Assembly (NCBI RefSeq): GCF_001188955.3
Contig: NZ_JPRF03000025.1
Location: forward strand, 1 to 64,000
DNA: 64,000 nt
Source of the DNA: Kitasatospora aureofaciens
GTDB lineage: Bacteria > Actinomycetota > Actinomycetes > Streptomycetales > Streptomycetaceae
Direction of reading: 5' to 3'
This document shows, in pieces, positions 26,709 to 34,905 of the stretch (position 1 is its first letter; each line of letters starts with the position of its first letter). The position numbers and the translations under genes are program-made. Under the pieces are notes generated by a model. It was not told the origin of the DNA and did no database searches. It saw only the letters and a program-made list of their open reading frames with translations.

Positions 26709-27866
26709 TCACAGGCTCTGGCCGGCTTCGAGTTTCGGCAGGGCCTGCTTGATGTCGTTGATCGGGATGGCGAAGCCGAGGCCGACGCTGCCGGCCGTGC
26801 TGCTGCCGCCGCCGGCGGTGGAGCTGGCGCCGTTCGGGGCGTACATGGCCGAGTTGATGGCGATGACCTGGCCGTTGGCGTTGATCAGCGGGCCGCCGGA
26901 GTTGCCCGGGTTGAGGGCGGCGTCGGTCTGGAAGGCCTTGTAGGTGGTGGTGTCGGCACCGCTCTGCTGCTGCGGGATGCTGCCGCGCAGACCGGGCAGG
27001 TTGGGGAAGCCGAAGCCGCCGTTGCCGCTGGTGCTGCCCTCGTCGAGCTGGACGGTGACGTCGCGGTTCTCGGCGCTGATGATGCCGGAGGTGACGGTGC
27101 CGGTGAGGCCGTCGGGGTTGCCGATGGCGACGACCGGGTCGCCGACGGCCACGGTGGAGGAGTCGCCGAGGACGGCGGGGGAGAGGTTCTTGGCGCCGGT
27201 CGCGGTGATCACGGCGACGTCGAGCTTCTTGTCGGTGCCGGTGACGGTGGCGGGGGCGGTGGAGCCGTCCTTGAAGGTGACGGTGATCCGGCCGTTGCCG
27301 TCGGCCGCGGTGTCGATCACGTGGAAGTTGGTGAGGATCTGGCCGTTGTGGTTGAGGACGACGCCGGTGCCGGTGGCGGTGCCGTTGCCGCTCTTGACGG
27401 TGATCTGGACGACGCTGGGGGAGACGGCGGAGGCGATGGCGGGCACGTTGGCGGTGCCGTCGGTGCGGGCGGAGACCGGGCTGGCGATGGTGCCGACGCG
27501 GCTGTCGGAGGACTGCCGGTCGGCGGCGACGACCCCGCCGGTGACCCCGCCGATGACGGCGGCGATCGCGGCGACGGCGGTGACCAGGGCGAGCCGTCCG
27601 CGCAGCAGGCCGCGCCGGGCGCGGTTGCCGTGGCCGCCGGGGCCCTCGGACCCGGAAGGGTGGCCGAGCAGGGTGGGGGGCTCGGGCGGCATGGGCGGGG
27701 GAGGGGGTGGTCCGTCGAAGCTGCCGCCGGAGTGGTCCTCGCGGTACCCGTAGGCGGTGCGTGGGTCGGGGTTGCCGGCGCCGTGGCCGAGCACGGCGCC
27801 CTCGATGACGCGGGGCTGCTCGTACGGGCCGTACTGCTCGTCGGGGTGCTGCTGGTGTTCGCTCAT
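26709..27866 (-). CDS. membrane-anchored HtrA/DegP-type serine protease without a PDZ domain
   Basis: 385 residues. A Pro/Gly-rich cytoplasmic N-tail of about 90 residues, one membrane segment (about 92-117), then a trypsin-like protease domain. The catalytic triad reads His182 (in LTNFHVID), Asp217 (KKLDVAVI) and Ser324 (PGNSGGPL). The protein ends about 60 residues after the Ser, at QALPKLEAGQSL, so there is no PDZ domain. The ATG at 27866 has GGAG 9 nt upstream. It is the first gene of a likely operon with the response regulator and kinase, so it may be both target and modulator of the system. Confidence 0.92.
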   Translation of the reverse strand: MSEHQQHPDEQYGPYEQPRVIEGAVLGHGAGNPDPRTAYGYREDHSGGSFDGPPPPPPMPPEPPTLLGHPSGSEGPGGHGNRARRGLLRGRLALVTAVAAIAAVIGGVTGGVVAADRQSSDSRVGTIASPVSARTDGTANVPAIASAVSPSVVQITVKSGNGTATGTGVVLNHNGQILTNFHVIDTAADGNGRITVTFKDGSTAPATVTGTDKKLDVAVITATGAKNLSPAVLGDSSTVAVGDPVVAIGNPDGLTGTVTSGIISAENRDVTVQLDEGSTSGNGGFGFPNLPGLRGSIPQQQSGADTTTYKAFQTDAALNPGNSGGPLINANGQVIAINSAMYAPNGASSTAGGGSSTAGSVGLGFAIPINDIKQALPKLEAGQSL

Positions 27867-27886
27867 GCCGACCAAGCTCCGCCCGG

Positions 27887-27930
27887 TGGATGAGGACCGG
27901 ATGAGAAGCGGCTCAGAACGCCCCGAGAAG
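27887..27930 (-). promoter_or_regulatory. four tandem 11-bp direct repeats, likely response-regulator operator
   Basis: On the plus strand the units are TGGATGAGGAC (27887-27897), CGGATGAGAAG (27898-27908), CGGCTCAGAAC (27909-27919) and GCCCCGAGAAG (27920-27930). Period is exactly 11 bp, the usual spacing of OmpR-family half-sites. An inverted GCTTCTC follows at 27938-27944. The array ends 20 bp before the protease start codon. I infer binding by the MprA-like regulator encoded in the same operon. Confidence 0.6.
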
Positions 27931-28020
27931 CGCGTTGGCTTCTCATAAAGCCTGGTCAGACCGCCTGCGGAGCGGAATCGGCGGTTCCGGTCCGGCCGCT
28001 CCGTCCGCTGCTCCGTTCGG

Positions 28021-29079
28021 TTACTCCGGCAGGGTCCGCCCGGGTGCGGCGCCGTCGCAGCCGCAGGAACGGCGGATGACCAGGCGGGACGGGAACTTGC
28101 GGACCCGTTCGGTGTCCGAGCCGGGCACCATCAGCGAGTCGTCCAGCACCAGGTCCACGGCGGCCCTAGCCATCGCGTCGCGGTCGGAGGCGACGGTGGT
28201 CAGCGGCGGGTCGGCGAGCGCGGCCTCGGGCACGTCGTCGAAGCCGGCCACCGCGAGGTCCTCGGGTACGCGCAGGCCGACCTCACGGGCGGCCCGCAGC
28301 ACGCCGATGGCCTGGTCGTCGGTGGAGCAGAAGACCGCCCGCGGCCGGTCCGGCCTGCGCAGCAGGTCGAGCGCGACGTCGTACGCGCCGTAGCGGTGGA
28401 AGGGTGCGTCGATCAGGTGCGGTGCGGTGGGGACGCCGTGGGCGTCCATGGCGCGCTGCCAGCCCTCGACGTGGTCGATGACGGGGTCGCCGGGGGCGGG
28501 GGACTCCACCGGGCCGCCGAAGCAGGCCACGTACGGGTGCCCGTGCACCTCCAGCAGATGGCGGACGACGGCCTCGGCTCCGCCGACGTCGTCGGTGACC
28601 ACCGCGACGTCGTCGATCGCCTCGGGGCGGCGGTGCAGCAGCACCACCTTCGCCCCCTCCATCGCGGCGAACTCCTCGGCGGCGCGCTGCGAGGGGCCCT
28701 GGCTGACCAGGATCAGGCCGGAGACCCGCATGCCGAGGAAGGCGCGGACGTAGTGGACCTCGCGGTCGTCGACGTAGTCGGAGTTGCCGATCAGCACGAG
28801 CTTGCCGCGCTCGGAGGCGGCCCGTTCGACGGCGTGGGCCATCTCGGCGAAGAAGGGCTGGCGGGCGTCCGGGACGACCATGCCGATCAGGTTGGTCCGC
28901 CGGGAGGCCATCGCCTGGGCGACGCTGTTCGGCCGGTAGCCGAGCTGCTCGATCGCCGCGAGGACCTTCTCCCGGGTCGCGGGCGCGACCGGGCGCGGCC
29001 CGTTGTTGATCACGTAGCTGACGACCGCGGTGGAGGTCCCAGCCAGTCGGGCTACATCGTCGCGCGTCACCTTGGCCAC
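28021..29079 (-). CDS. LacI-family transcriptional regulator
   Basis: 352 residues. The N-terminal helix-turn-helix reads VTRDDVARLAGTSTAVVSYVINNGPRPVAPATREKV, with the hinge helix at NSVAQAMASRR. A periplasmic-binding-like effector domain follows (IGMVVPDARQPFFAEMAHAVE, IDDVAVVTDDVGGAEAV, VFCSTDDQAIGVL, VAGFDDVPEAA). The C-terminus adds a CGCDG pair of cysteines. The effector is unknown; no sugar genes are adjacent. It is transcribed toward the protease operon with a 150-bp gap. Confidence 0.93.
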   Translation of the reverse strand: MAKVTRDDVARLAGTSTAVVSYVINNGPRPVAPATREKVLAAIEQLGYRPNSVAQAMASRRTNLIGMVVPDARQPFFAEMAHAVERAASERGKLVLIGNSDYVDDREVHYVRAFLGMRVSGLILVSQGPSQRAAEEFAAMEGAKVVLLHRRPEAIDDVAVVTDDVGGAEAVVRHLLEVHGHPYVACFGGPVESPAPGDPVIDHVEGWQRAMDAHGVPTAPHLIDAPFHRYGAYDVALDLLRRPDRPRAVFCSTDDQAIGVLRAAREVGLRVPEDLAVAGFDDVPEAALADPPLTTVASDRDAMARAAVDLVLDDSLMVPGSDTERVRKFPSRLVIRRSCGCDGAAPGRTLPE

Positions 29080-29160
29080 GGGGGGAGTCTACGCGTGTGG
29101 CCCCCGAGGCGGCAGTGGGACCTGGGGCCGCTTCGGGGGGCGTACCGGGAGGAAACCGGA

Positions 29161-29192
29161 CGGGTCGGGCGGAGGGCGGCCCTCCCGACCCG
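29161..29192. terminator. stem-loop between glnR and lacI-type gene
   Basis: CGGGTCGGG (29161-29169) pairs perfectly with CCCGACCCG (29184-29192), and outer CCGG bases extend it. It lies 8 nt after the glnR stop in the direction of transcription and is a likely glnR terminator. Confidence 0.65.
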
Positions 29193-29199
29193 CCCGGTC

Positions 29200-29931
29200 T
29201 CAGGCCTCCAGCGGGGCGGAGGGGCGCTGGGAGAGGTCCGGGCGCTCGCTCTTCTCGGCCTTCTCCGGGACGACGAAGCGGTAGCCGACGTTGCGCACGG
29301 TGCCGATCAGCTGCTCGTTCTCGACACCGAGCTTGGCGCGCAGCCGCCGGACGTGGACGTCCACCGTCCGGGTGCCGCCGAAGTAGTCGTAGCCCCAGAC
29401 CTCCTGCAGCAGCTGGGCCCGGGTGAAGACCCGGCCGGGGTGCTGCGCGAGGTACTTGAGCAGCTCGAACTCCTTGAAGGTGAGGTCGAGCGCCCGGCCC
29501 TTGAGCTTCGCGGAGTAGGTGGCCTCGTCGACCGAGAGGTCGCCGTTGCGGATCTCCATGGGGCTGTCGTCGACGGCGACCTGGAGGCGGCCGAGTGCGA
29601 GCCGCAGCCGGGCCTCGACCTCGGCCGGCCCGGCGGTGTCCAGCAGGACGTCGTCGATGCCCCACTCGGCGGTCACGGCGGCCAGGCCGCCCTCGGTGAC
29701 CACCAGGATCAGCGGGCAGCCGATGCCGGTGGAGCGGAGCAGCTGGCACAGGCTGCGGATCTGCGGCAGGTCGCGCCGCCCGTCGACCAGGATGACGTCC
29801 GCACTGGGGGTGTCCATCAGGGCCGATCCCTCGGCGGGTGCGACCCGGACGTTGTGCAGCAGCAGGCCGAGGGCCGGCAGTACTTCGGCGGACGGCTGGA
29901 GCGCGTTGGTGAGGAGGAGTAGAGAACTCAT
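29200..29931 (-). CDS. glnR: nitrogen response regulator GlnR
   Basis: 243 residues. An atypical OmpR-type receiver (MSSLLLLTNALQPSAEVLPAL, then VILVDGRRDLP with the Asp near residue 50 but no standard Lys/Thr set) and a winged-helix DNA-binding domain (LDLTFKEFELLKYLAQHPGRVFTRAQLLQEVWGYDYFGGTRTVDVHVRRLRAKLG). In Streptomyces GlnR is an orphan regulator that works as an unphosphorylated dimer and controls glnA, amtB and other nitrogen genes. No kinase is adjacent. The ATG at 29931 follows GAAAGGGGA. The winged helix is very close to what I recall of streptomycete GlnR. Confidence 0.93.
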   Translation of the reverse strand: MSSLLLLTNALQPSAEVLPALGLLLHNVRVAPAEGSALMDTPSADVILVDGRRDLPQIRSLCQLLRSTGIGCPLILVVTEGGLAAVTAEWGIDDVLLDTAGPAEVEARLRLALGRLQVAVDDSPMEIRNGDLSVDEATYSAKLKGRALDLTFKEFELLKYLAQHPGRVFTRAQLLQEVWGYDYFGGTRTVDVHVRRLRAKLGVENEQLIGTVRNVGYRFVVPEKAEKSERPDLSQRPSAPLEA

Positions 29932-30584
29932 ACCCGGTGGTCCCCTTTCCGGGTCGTCGCGGTCGCGTTCCGGCTGCCGCCGCAGCCGGGGGACGCAGGT
30001 GCTGAGGGGAGGGGGGAGGACGCCCGGGCGGCTTCGGGGGAGCGCGCGGCGCACCGGGGGTCCCGCAACCCCTGGCGCACCGTTCCTGCCCTGTTCATCC
30101 CGCGAACCCTCCGGTCTGGTCCGGTCCCGGGTGGCGGCCCGGCGCCGGGTGGCGACACCCCGCCGGGCCGGCACGTCCTTGTGCCGCGAGAGGCGGGGCG
30201 GTTCCTGCGGTGCGCCGGGGGTGGGCCGACGAATCGCACGAACGTCCGTACTGGCGTCCTGAAAGCACAAAAGGACCCGGGGGCGACTCTGCCCGGATCC
30301 CTCTTGGTGCACGAGAATAGCCGACCGTCCTCCGCGCCGGGAGTGCGCGAATCCGGCGGTTCGCCCAATCCGGGCGTGCGCCGGGTGAGCCTGGACACAG
30401 CTTCGGGCGCCGCCCCGGGCTCGTCCGGCCAGGGCGATTGCCGCTCGGACCGGCGGACACGCCATCATGGACGCACATCGGCGGCGCCGCCCGGGTCCAT
30501 CATTCGGGTGGTCGGGCGGAAACTCCGGTGGCGAGCCGGACCGGGCCACCGGGGCCGGGCGAGGACGAACGGAAGGGGTGCCCG
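29932..30584. other. intergenic region, no gene supported
   Basis: A 653-bp divergent gap between glnR and the MoaD-like gene. Several open frames cross it, but their composition is Arg/Pro-rich and they lack start signals. A TATTCT (minus strand, about 30313-30318) could be part of a glnR promoter. A CCGGG/CCCGG stem lies near 30278-30297. Nothing else is evident. Confidence 0.5.
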
Positions 30585-30878
30585 ATGGGCGCGACCACCG
30601 AGCCCGCGAGCGGCGCCCGGGCGCGCGGGACGATCCGCTACTGGGCGGCGGCGAAGTCCGAGGCCGGGCTGGCCGAGGAGCCGTACGAGGCGGCGACCCT
30701 GGCGGAGGCGCTGGCCGCGGCCAAGGAGCGGCACGCCGACCGGCCGAAGCTCGTCCAGCTGCTCGGGCACTGCTCGTACCTGGTCGACGGCGCGCAGGTG
30801 GGCGGCCGGGACCACGCGGCCGTGGCCCTGACCGAGGGCGGGACGGTCGAGGTTCTCCCGCCGTTCGCGGGAGGCTGA
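30585..30878 (+). CDS. MoaD/ThiS-family sulfur-carrier-like protein
   Basis: 97 residues. Beta-grasp pattern starting GTIRYWAAAKSEAGLAEEPYEA and ending VEVLPPFAGG, with the C-terminal Gly-Gly that is adenylated or thiocarboxylated in MoaD and ThiS. The partner and pathway are not evident here; molybdopterin or sulfur transfer is possible, and sulfur genes lie 3 kb downstream. The ATG at 30585 follows GGAAGGGG. Confidence 0.82.
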   Translation: MGATTEPASGARARGTIRYWAAAKSEAGLAEEPYEAATLAEALAAAKERHADRPKLVQLLGHCSYLVDGAQVGGRDHAAVALTEGGTVEVLPPFAGG

Positions 30879-30883
30879 GCGGC

Positions 30884-32236
30884 GTGACGGACATGAACGA
30901 CCCGAATCACGGCGGCGGCTACGGCAACTGGCCGCAGCAGCCCCAGCAGCCCTATCCGCATCCGCATTCGCAGCAGCCCCAGCAACACGCGCCGCAGCAC
31001 CCGTACGGCTATCCGGTGGACGACGAGGCGGCGACCACGCTGCTGCCGCCGGTCCCGGCCTTCGACGACGCGGCCGCGACCACCCTGCTGCCGCCGGTGC
31101 CCGCGTTCGACGACGCGGCCGCGACCACGCTGCTCCCGCCCGTCCCGCCGCTGGACGACGCGGCGGCCACCACTCTGCTGCCGCCGGTGCGGGTCTCCGG
31201 CGCGATGCCGGTCGCCCCGCCGCAGCACCTCGGGCAGCCGCCGGTGCAGCAGCGTCCGGTTCAGCCGCAGCAGCCCTCCAGGGCGCGGCACGCGGCCCCG
31301 GCGCCGCAGCCCGCCGCGCAGCAGGCCGCCCCCGCCGCACCGCCCGTCGCCGGGATGCCCGGCACGCCCCTGGCGGGGTTGCCCGACGCCGGAGCGGGCT
31401 TCGACCCGCCGACCATGACGCTCAAGCGCCCGGGCGCCCCCGCTGCCCCGCCGTACGGCTCCCTCCCGGCGCAGCCGACTCCGCTCGCCGCACCACCCTC
31501 CGCACCGGTCGGCACGCCGCCCGGCCGGACCGGTTCCCCGATCATCGACCCGGGCCTGCAGCCCGCCCTGATCACCGCCGGGGTGGCCGCGCTGCTGGCG
31601 GGCGGCGCCGCGCTGGGGCAGGTGGCGCTGGCCCTGGTGGTCGCGCTGCTGCAGCTGCTGACGGCGGCCGGCTGGTTCCGGCTGAACGGCATGTGGCCGG
31701 CCCGCCAGGGCATCCTGCTCGCCGCGCTGGCCGGGCTCACCGCGGACGTGGCCGTGCTGCTGGCGGACTCCAGCGGCGACGCGGCGGCCGTGGTGGGCAC
31801 CCTGGGCGGGTTCTTCCTGCTGGTCCTGGTGCTGCAGACGTTCCGCCCGTCGGACCCGAAGGAGCGGTTCTACGCGCTGACCGTGCTGGGCTCGGCCACC
31901 GTGGTGACGGCGCTGTGCACCGCGCTGCTGTTGGCGGACTGGGTGCCGGCCGGGGTCGGCGCGGTGGCGCTGGCCACCCTGCTGGCGGCGGCTCCGCTGC
32001 CCGGCCCGAAGCAGCTGGGCCCGGTGCTGGGCCTGGTGGCGGCGGTGCTGCTGGGATTCCTGGTGGGCGCGCCGGTGGCTCTGGGGGCGCTCGCCGGGCT
32101 GGGTGCGCTGATCGGCCGCCGGGTCGCGGCGTACGACTTCCCGTCCCGCTTCGTGCACATGACGGCGGGCGTGGCGCTGCCGCTGGCGGTGGCCGCGCCG
32201 CTGATCTGGATGGCCACCGACCTGCTGGCCGGCTGA
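30884..32236 (+). CDS. proline-rich multi-TM membrane protein with ATTLLPPV repeats
   Basis: 450 residues. The first 215 residues are cytoplasmic-type, rich in Pro, Gln and Ala, with four tandem 15-residue repeats (consensus DDAAATTLLPPVPxx). The rest has about eight hydrophobic segments. No catalytic motif is recognised. Thr-Thr followed by LLPPV repeats recall Ser/Thr-kinase targets read by FHA domains; this is inference. The GTG at 30884 follows GGGAGG at 9 nt; an ATG at 30893 is possible. It starts 5 nt after the MoaD-like stop, so the pair is probably co-transcribed. Confidence 0.8.
   Translation: MTDMNDPNHGGGYGNWPQQPQQPYPHPHSQQPQQHAPQHPYGYPVDDEAATTLLPPVPAFDDAAATTLLPPVPAFDDAAATTLLPPVPPLDDAAATTLLPPVRVSGAMPVAPPQHLGQPPVQQRPVQPQQPSRARHAAPAPQPAAQQAAPAAPPVAGMPGTPLAGLPDAGAGFDPPTMTLKRPGAPAAPPYGSLPAQPTPLAAPPSAPVGTPPGRTGSPIIDPGLQPALITAGVAALLAGGAALGQVALALVVALLQLLTAAGWFRLNGMWPARQGILLAALAGLTADVAVLLADSSGDAAAVVGTLGGFFLLVLVLQTFRPSDPKERFYALTVLGSATVVTALCTALLLADWVPAGVGAVALATLLAAAPLPGPKQLGPVLGLVAAVLLGFLVGAPVALGALAGLGALIGRRVAAYDFPSRFVHMTAGVALPLAVAAPLIWMATDLLAG
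31019..31198 (+). repeat. four tandem 45-bp coding repeats
   Basis: Units at 31019-31063, 31064-31108, 31109-31153 and 31154-31198 each encode DDxAATTLLPPV plus three variable residues. The first unit has Glu for Ala at position 3. Base differences between units are mostly at third positions, so the repeats are kept at protein level. Confidence 0.9.
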
Positions 32237-32372
32237 GCCGGTTTCGTCACGACCGCGTCCCGCCCCGGAACCACCTTCCGGGGCGGGACGTCGTACGGTC
32301 GTGCGGGAGGAGCCGCGTCCGGACGGCTCCGGGAGTTGACGACGACGGCGACCGGCGACGACGGGGGACACG

Positions 32373-33095
32373 ATGCGCGGATGGCTGAAGGCGACGATCG
32401 GCCTGGCGGTGCTCGCCGGCCTGCTGGTGGGCGCGGACCGGATCGCGGTCGGCGTGGCCGAGGACGAGGCCGCGGACCGGCTGGTGAAGAGCGGCCAGAT
32501 GAGCCAGCGGCCGGACGTCACGATCGAGGGCTTCCCGTTCCTGACGCAGGCGGTCTCGAAGAAGCTGGACGACGTCCGGATCTCCTCGGACGGCCTGACC
32601 GTCCGGAACAACGGCCAGCAGGTGGCGCTGCACTCCTTCAAGGCGAAGCTCTCGGGCGTCGATGTGAGCGACAGCCTGAACAGCGCCACGGTGGACAGCA
32701 GCACCGGCAGCGGTGTGATCACCTACCAGGACCTCGCCCAGCTGCTGCCCCCGGCCTCCCAGCTGCTGGGCGGAGCCCCGCTGCCGGGCGGCGCCAACTC
32801 CCGGCTGAGCCTGTCGTACGGCGGTCCGGGCAAGGTCAAGGCCTCGCTGGGACCGGTCTCGGTCGGTGAGGCCACCGTGCACAACCAGGGCAACACCGTC
32901 ACCGTGGACGGCCTCAAACTGAGTTCGCTGGCCGAGATGTTCGCCGGGCTCGCCAACCGGAAGGTCGAGCCGGCCGCCTTCACCCTGGACTCGATGCCGG
33001 CCGGGCTGAAGCTGGCCGCGAAGGACGGCGTGACGCCGCTGCCGGAGGGCCTGCAGCTGTCCTTCGAGGGCAAGGACGTCAAGCTGCTGGGCTGA
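32373..33095 (+). CDS. DUF2993 / LmeA-family secreted lipid-binding-like protein
   Basis: 240 residues. An N-terminal signal or anchor (MRGWLKATIGLAVLAGLLVGADRIAV) is followed by the DUF2993 pattern: VTIEGFPFLTQAVSKKLDDVRISSDGLTV and repeated beta-strand pairs. LmeA of mycobacteria binds phospholipid and affects mannan elongation; the role in streptomycetes is not known. The ATG at 32373 follows GACGGGGGACACG. It is downstream of the repeat-bearing membrane protein but separated by 136 bp with its own hairpin. Confidence 0.82.
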   Translation: MRGWLKATIGLAVLAGLLVGADRIAVGVAEDEAADRLVKSGQMSQRPDVTIEGFPFLTQAVSKKLDDVRISSDGLTVRNNGQQVALHSFKAKLSGVDVSDSLNSATVDSSTGSGVITYQDLAQLLPPASQLLGGAPLPGGANSRLSLSYGGPGKVKASLGPVSVGEATVHNQGNTVTVDGLKLSSLAEMFAGLANRKVEPAAFTLDSMPAGLKLAAKDGVTPLPEGLQLSFEGKDVKLLG

Positions 33096-33315
33096 CCCGG
33101 GCCCGCCCGCCGTCGGCCTGCCTTCCTCCCCTTCCCTCCCCCCGCTCCTCTTCCTCCGTTCCGCTCCGCGAGACGCGCTGTCCAGTGCGGCACGCGGAGC
33201 GGTGTCGTTTCGGCCCGTTGTGCCCCCCTGCCGGGCATCCGGCCCGCGCCCGCCGGAACGCACCAAGGCTGAATCCCAGCATTCGGCTGTTTCGATCTCG
33301 GCATTCGATACGCTG

Positions 33316-33345
33316 ATGACAGCAGGCCTTCGGTGTCCCTAGCAT
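33316..33345 (+). promoter_or_regulatory. candidate promoter of the cysA leader transcript
   Basis: ATGACA (33316-33321) and TAGCAT (33340-33345) are 18 bp apart. The -10 ends 7 nt before the leader peptide ATG, so the peptide would be translated from the very 5' end. The rest of the 33096-33352 gap is CT-rich and holds no gene. Confidence 0.55.
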
Positions 33346-33352
33346 CGTCGGC

Positions 33353-33433
33353 ATGAAGCGACAGACGGATCTCACGAAGCGGCGGGCGGTCGACCTGTGC
33401 CGCGTGGCCGCCTGTCTGTGTCGAATGCGCTAA
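33353..33433 (+). CDS. cysteine-rich leader peptide upstream of cysA
   Basis: 26 codons. It begins MKRQTDLTKRRAVDLCRVAA and ends with CLCRMR before a TAA stop; the Cys codons are 16, 21 and 23. The same kind of short peptide (MK...LTKRRAVDLCRV) is annotated as putative leader peptide before sulfur genes in many actinobacteria. Cys codons beside a stop suggest ribosome-mediated sensing of cysteine. It is probably leaderless and lies 242 bp before the sulfurtransferase start. Confidence 0.8.
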   Translation: MKRQTDLTKRRAVDLCRVAACLCRMR

Positions 33434-33490
33434 GTCGGCATCCTGGCAGGGCAGTTGATGCCCGCCGCCGATCTCTCCGGTGACCTCGCC

Positions 33491-33505
33491 CGGCCCTTCG
33501 GGCCG
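33491..33505 (+). promoter_or_regulatory. possible attenuator hairpin between leader peptide and cysA
   Basis: CGGCCC (33491-33496), loop TTC, GGGCCG (33500-33505): a 6-bp GC stem between the leader peptide stop and cysA. No T-run follows. It is a candidate element of the attenuation mechanism. Confidence 0.35.
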
Positions 33506-33675
33506 ATGGCCGCCGCCGTACCCCGCACTTCCCCGCCCGGTCGCCCCGGCTCGCTCCTCCATCCCGTCATTCGGACAGGATTTCGGACGGGAATTCGGGC
33601 CGCACCCGTTCGGGCACCCCTGCAGCACCTGCTGAGCAGCACCTTCCGCCAACCGCCCTCGGATGGAGAACCACC

Positions 33676-34509
33676 ATGAGCCGCAGCGACGTCCTGGTCG
33701 ACGCCGACTGGGTCCAGGCCCACCTGGACGACCCGAAGGTCGTCATCGTCGAGGTCGACGAGGACACCTCCGCGTACGACAAGAACCACATCCGCAACGC
33801 CGTCCGGATCGACTGGAAGCAGGACCTCCAGGACCCGGTCCGCCGCGACTTCATCGACCAGGCCGGCTTCGAGGCGCTGCTCAGCGCCAAGGGCATCGCC
33901 AACGACGACACCGTCGTCCTCTACGGCGGCAACAACAACTGGTTCGCCTCCTACGCCTACTGGTACTTCAAGCTGTACGGCCACGGCGACGTCCGCCTGC
34001 TGGACGGCGGCCGCAAGAAGTGGGAGCTGGACTCCCGCGACCTGGTCGCCGAGGTCCCGGCCCGCCCGGCCACCGAGTACAAGGCGCAGGCCGCCGACTC
34101 CTCGATCCGCGCCTTCCGCGACGACGTGGTCGCCGCCATCGGCAACCTCAACCTGGTCGACGTCCGCTCGCCCGACGAGTTCTCCGGCAAGCTGCTCGCC
34201 CCGGCGCACCTCCCGCAGGAGCAGTCGCAGCGCCCCGGCCACGTGCCGAGCGCCCGCAACATCCCGTGGGCCAAGAACGCCAACGACGACGGCACCTTCA
34301 AGAGCGACGAGGAGCTCAAGGCGCTGTACGAGGCCGAGGGCATCGACCTGGCGAAGGACACCATCGCCTACTGCCGCATCGGCGAGCGCTCCGCGCTCAC
34401 CTGGTTCGTGCTGCACGAGCTGCTCGGCCAGCAGAACGTCAAGAACTACGACGGTTCGTGGACCGAGTACGGCAGCCTGGTCGGCGTGCCGATCGAGCTC
34501 GGCAACTGA
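33676..34509 (+). CDS. cysA: thiosulfate sulfurtransferase (rhodanese, CysA-type)
   Basis: 277 residues, two rhodanese domains. The first is inactive (no Cys at the loop); the second carries Cys233 in AYCRIGERSALTW, the thiosulfate-type active loop CRxGxRS. It moves sulfane sulfur from thiosulfate to thiol acceptors in the cytoplasm. The ATG at 33676 follows TGGAGAACCACC. DUF1416 follows after 40 nt, the same pair known from other actinobacteria. Control by the cysteine leader peptide upstream is likely. Confidence 0.95.
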   Translation: MSRSDVLVDADWVQAHLDDPKVVIVEVDEDTSAYDKNHIRNAVRIDWKQDLQDPVRRDFIDQAGFEALLSAKGIANDDTVVLYGGNNNWFASYAYWYFKLYGHGDVRLLDGGRKKWELDSRDLVAEVPARPATEYKAQAADSSIRAFRDDVVAAIGNLNLVDVRSPDEFSGKLLAPAHLPQEQSQRPGHVPSARNIPWAKNANDDGTFKSDEELKALYEAEGIDLAKDTIAYCRIGERSALTWFVLHELLGQQNVKNYDGSWTEYGSLVGVPIELGN

Positions 34510-34549
34510 GCCCCCGGCTCGACCCGTAAGTCAGAAGGGAATACCAGAC

Positions 34550-34840
34550 ATGTGCGGTGCGAAGGCCGGCGGCCCGGACCTGGCAGGAGTTGACGTGGCG
34601 AACGAGACGATCATCCAGGGTTCGGTGACCCGCGACGGTGAGCCGGTCAACGGCTACGTCCGGCTGCTGGACGAGAACAACGAGTTCACGGCCGAGGTGC
34701 CCACCTCGGCGACCGGCCAGTTCCGGTTCTTCGCCCGCCCGGGCAAGTGGACCCTGCGGGCGCTCGTGCCGGGCCAGACCGTGGACCGTCAGGTGGTGGC
34801 CTCCCAGGGCACCGCCGTCGAGGTCGCGATCGCGGTCTGA
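34550..34840 (+). CDS. DUF1416 protein (Ig-like small protein paired with sulfurtransferase)
   Basis: 96 residues. MCGAKAGGPDLAGVDVANETIIQGSV at the start and a prealbumin-like beta-sandwich (VTRDGEPVNGYVRLLDENNEFTAEVPTSATGQFRFFARPGKWTLRAL). It always travels with CysA-type sulfurtransferase in actinobacteria; the N-terminal Cys may take part in sulfur transfer, but this is unproved. The ATG at 34550 follows AGAAGGGA. A hairpin lies 20 nt after the stop. Confidence 0.92.
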   Translation: MCGAKAGGPDLAGVDVANETIIQGSVTRDGEPVNGYVRLLDENNEFTAEVPTSATGQFRFFARPGKWTLRALVPGQTVDRQVVASQGTAVEVAIAV

Positions 34841-34860
34841 CCGGAACGGACGATCACACC

Positions 34861-34887
34861 GAGGGCCCCTGCCGCGCAGGGGCCCTC
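34861..34887 (+). terminator. terminator of the cysA-DUF1416 unit
   Basis: GAGGGCCCCTG (34861-34871) pairs perfectly with CAGGGGCCCTC (34877-34887) around a 5-nt loop. It overlaps the region just upstream of the next gene's -10 box. Confidence 0.78.
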
Positions 34888-34905
34888 GGCCGTACCGTGG
34901 AAGAC

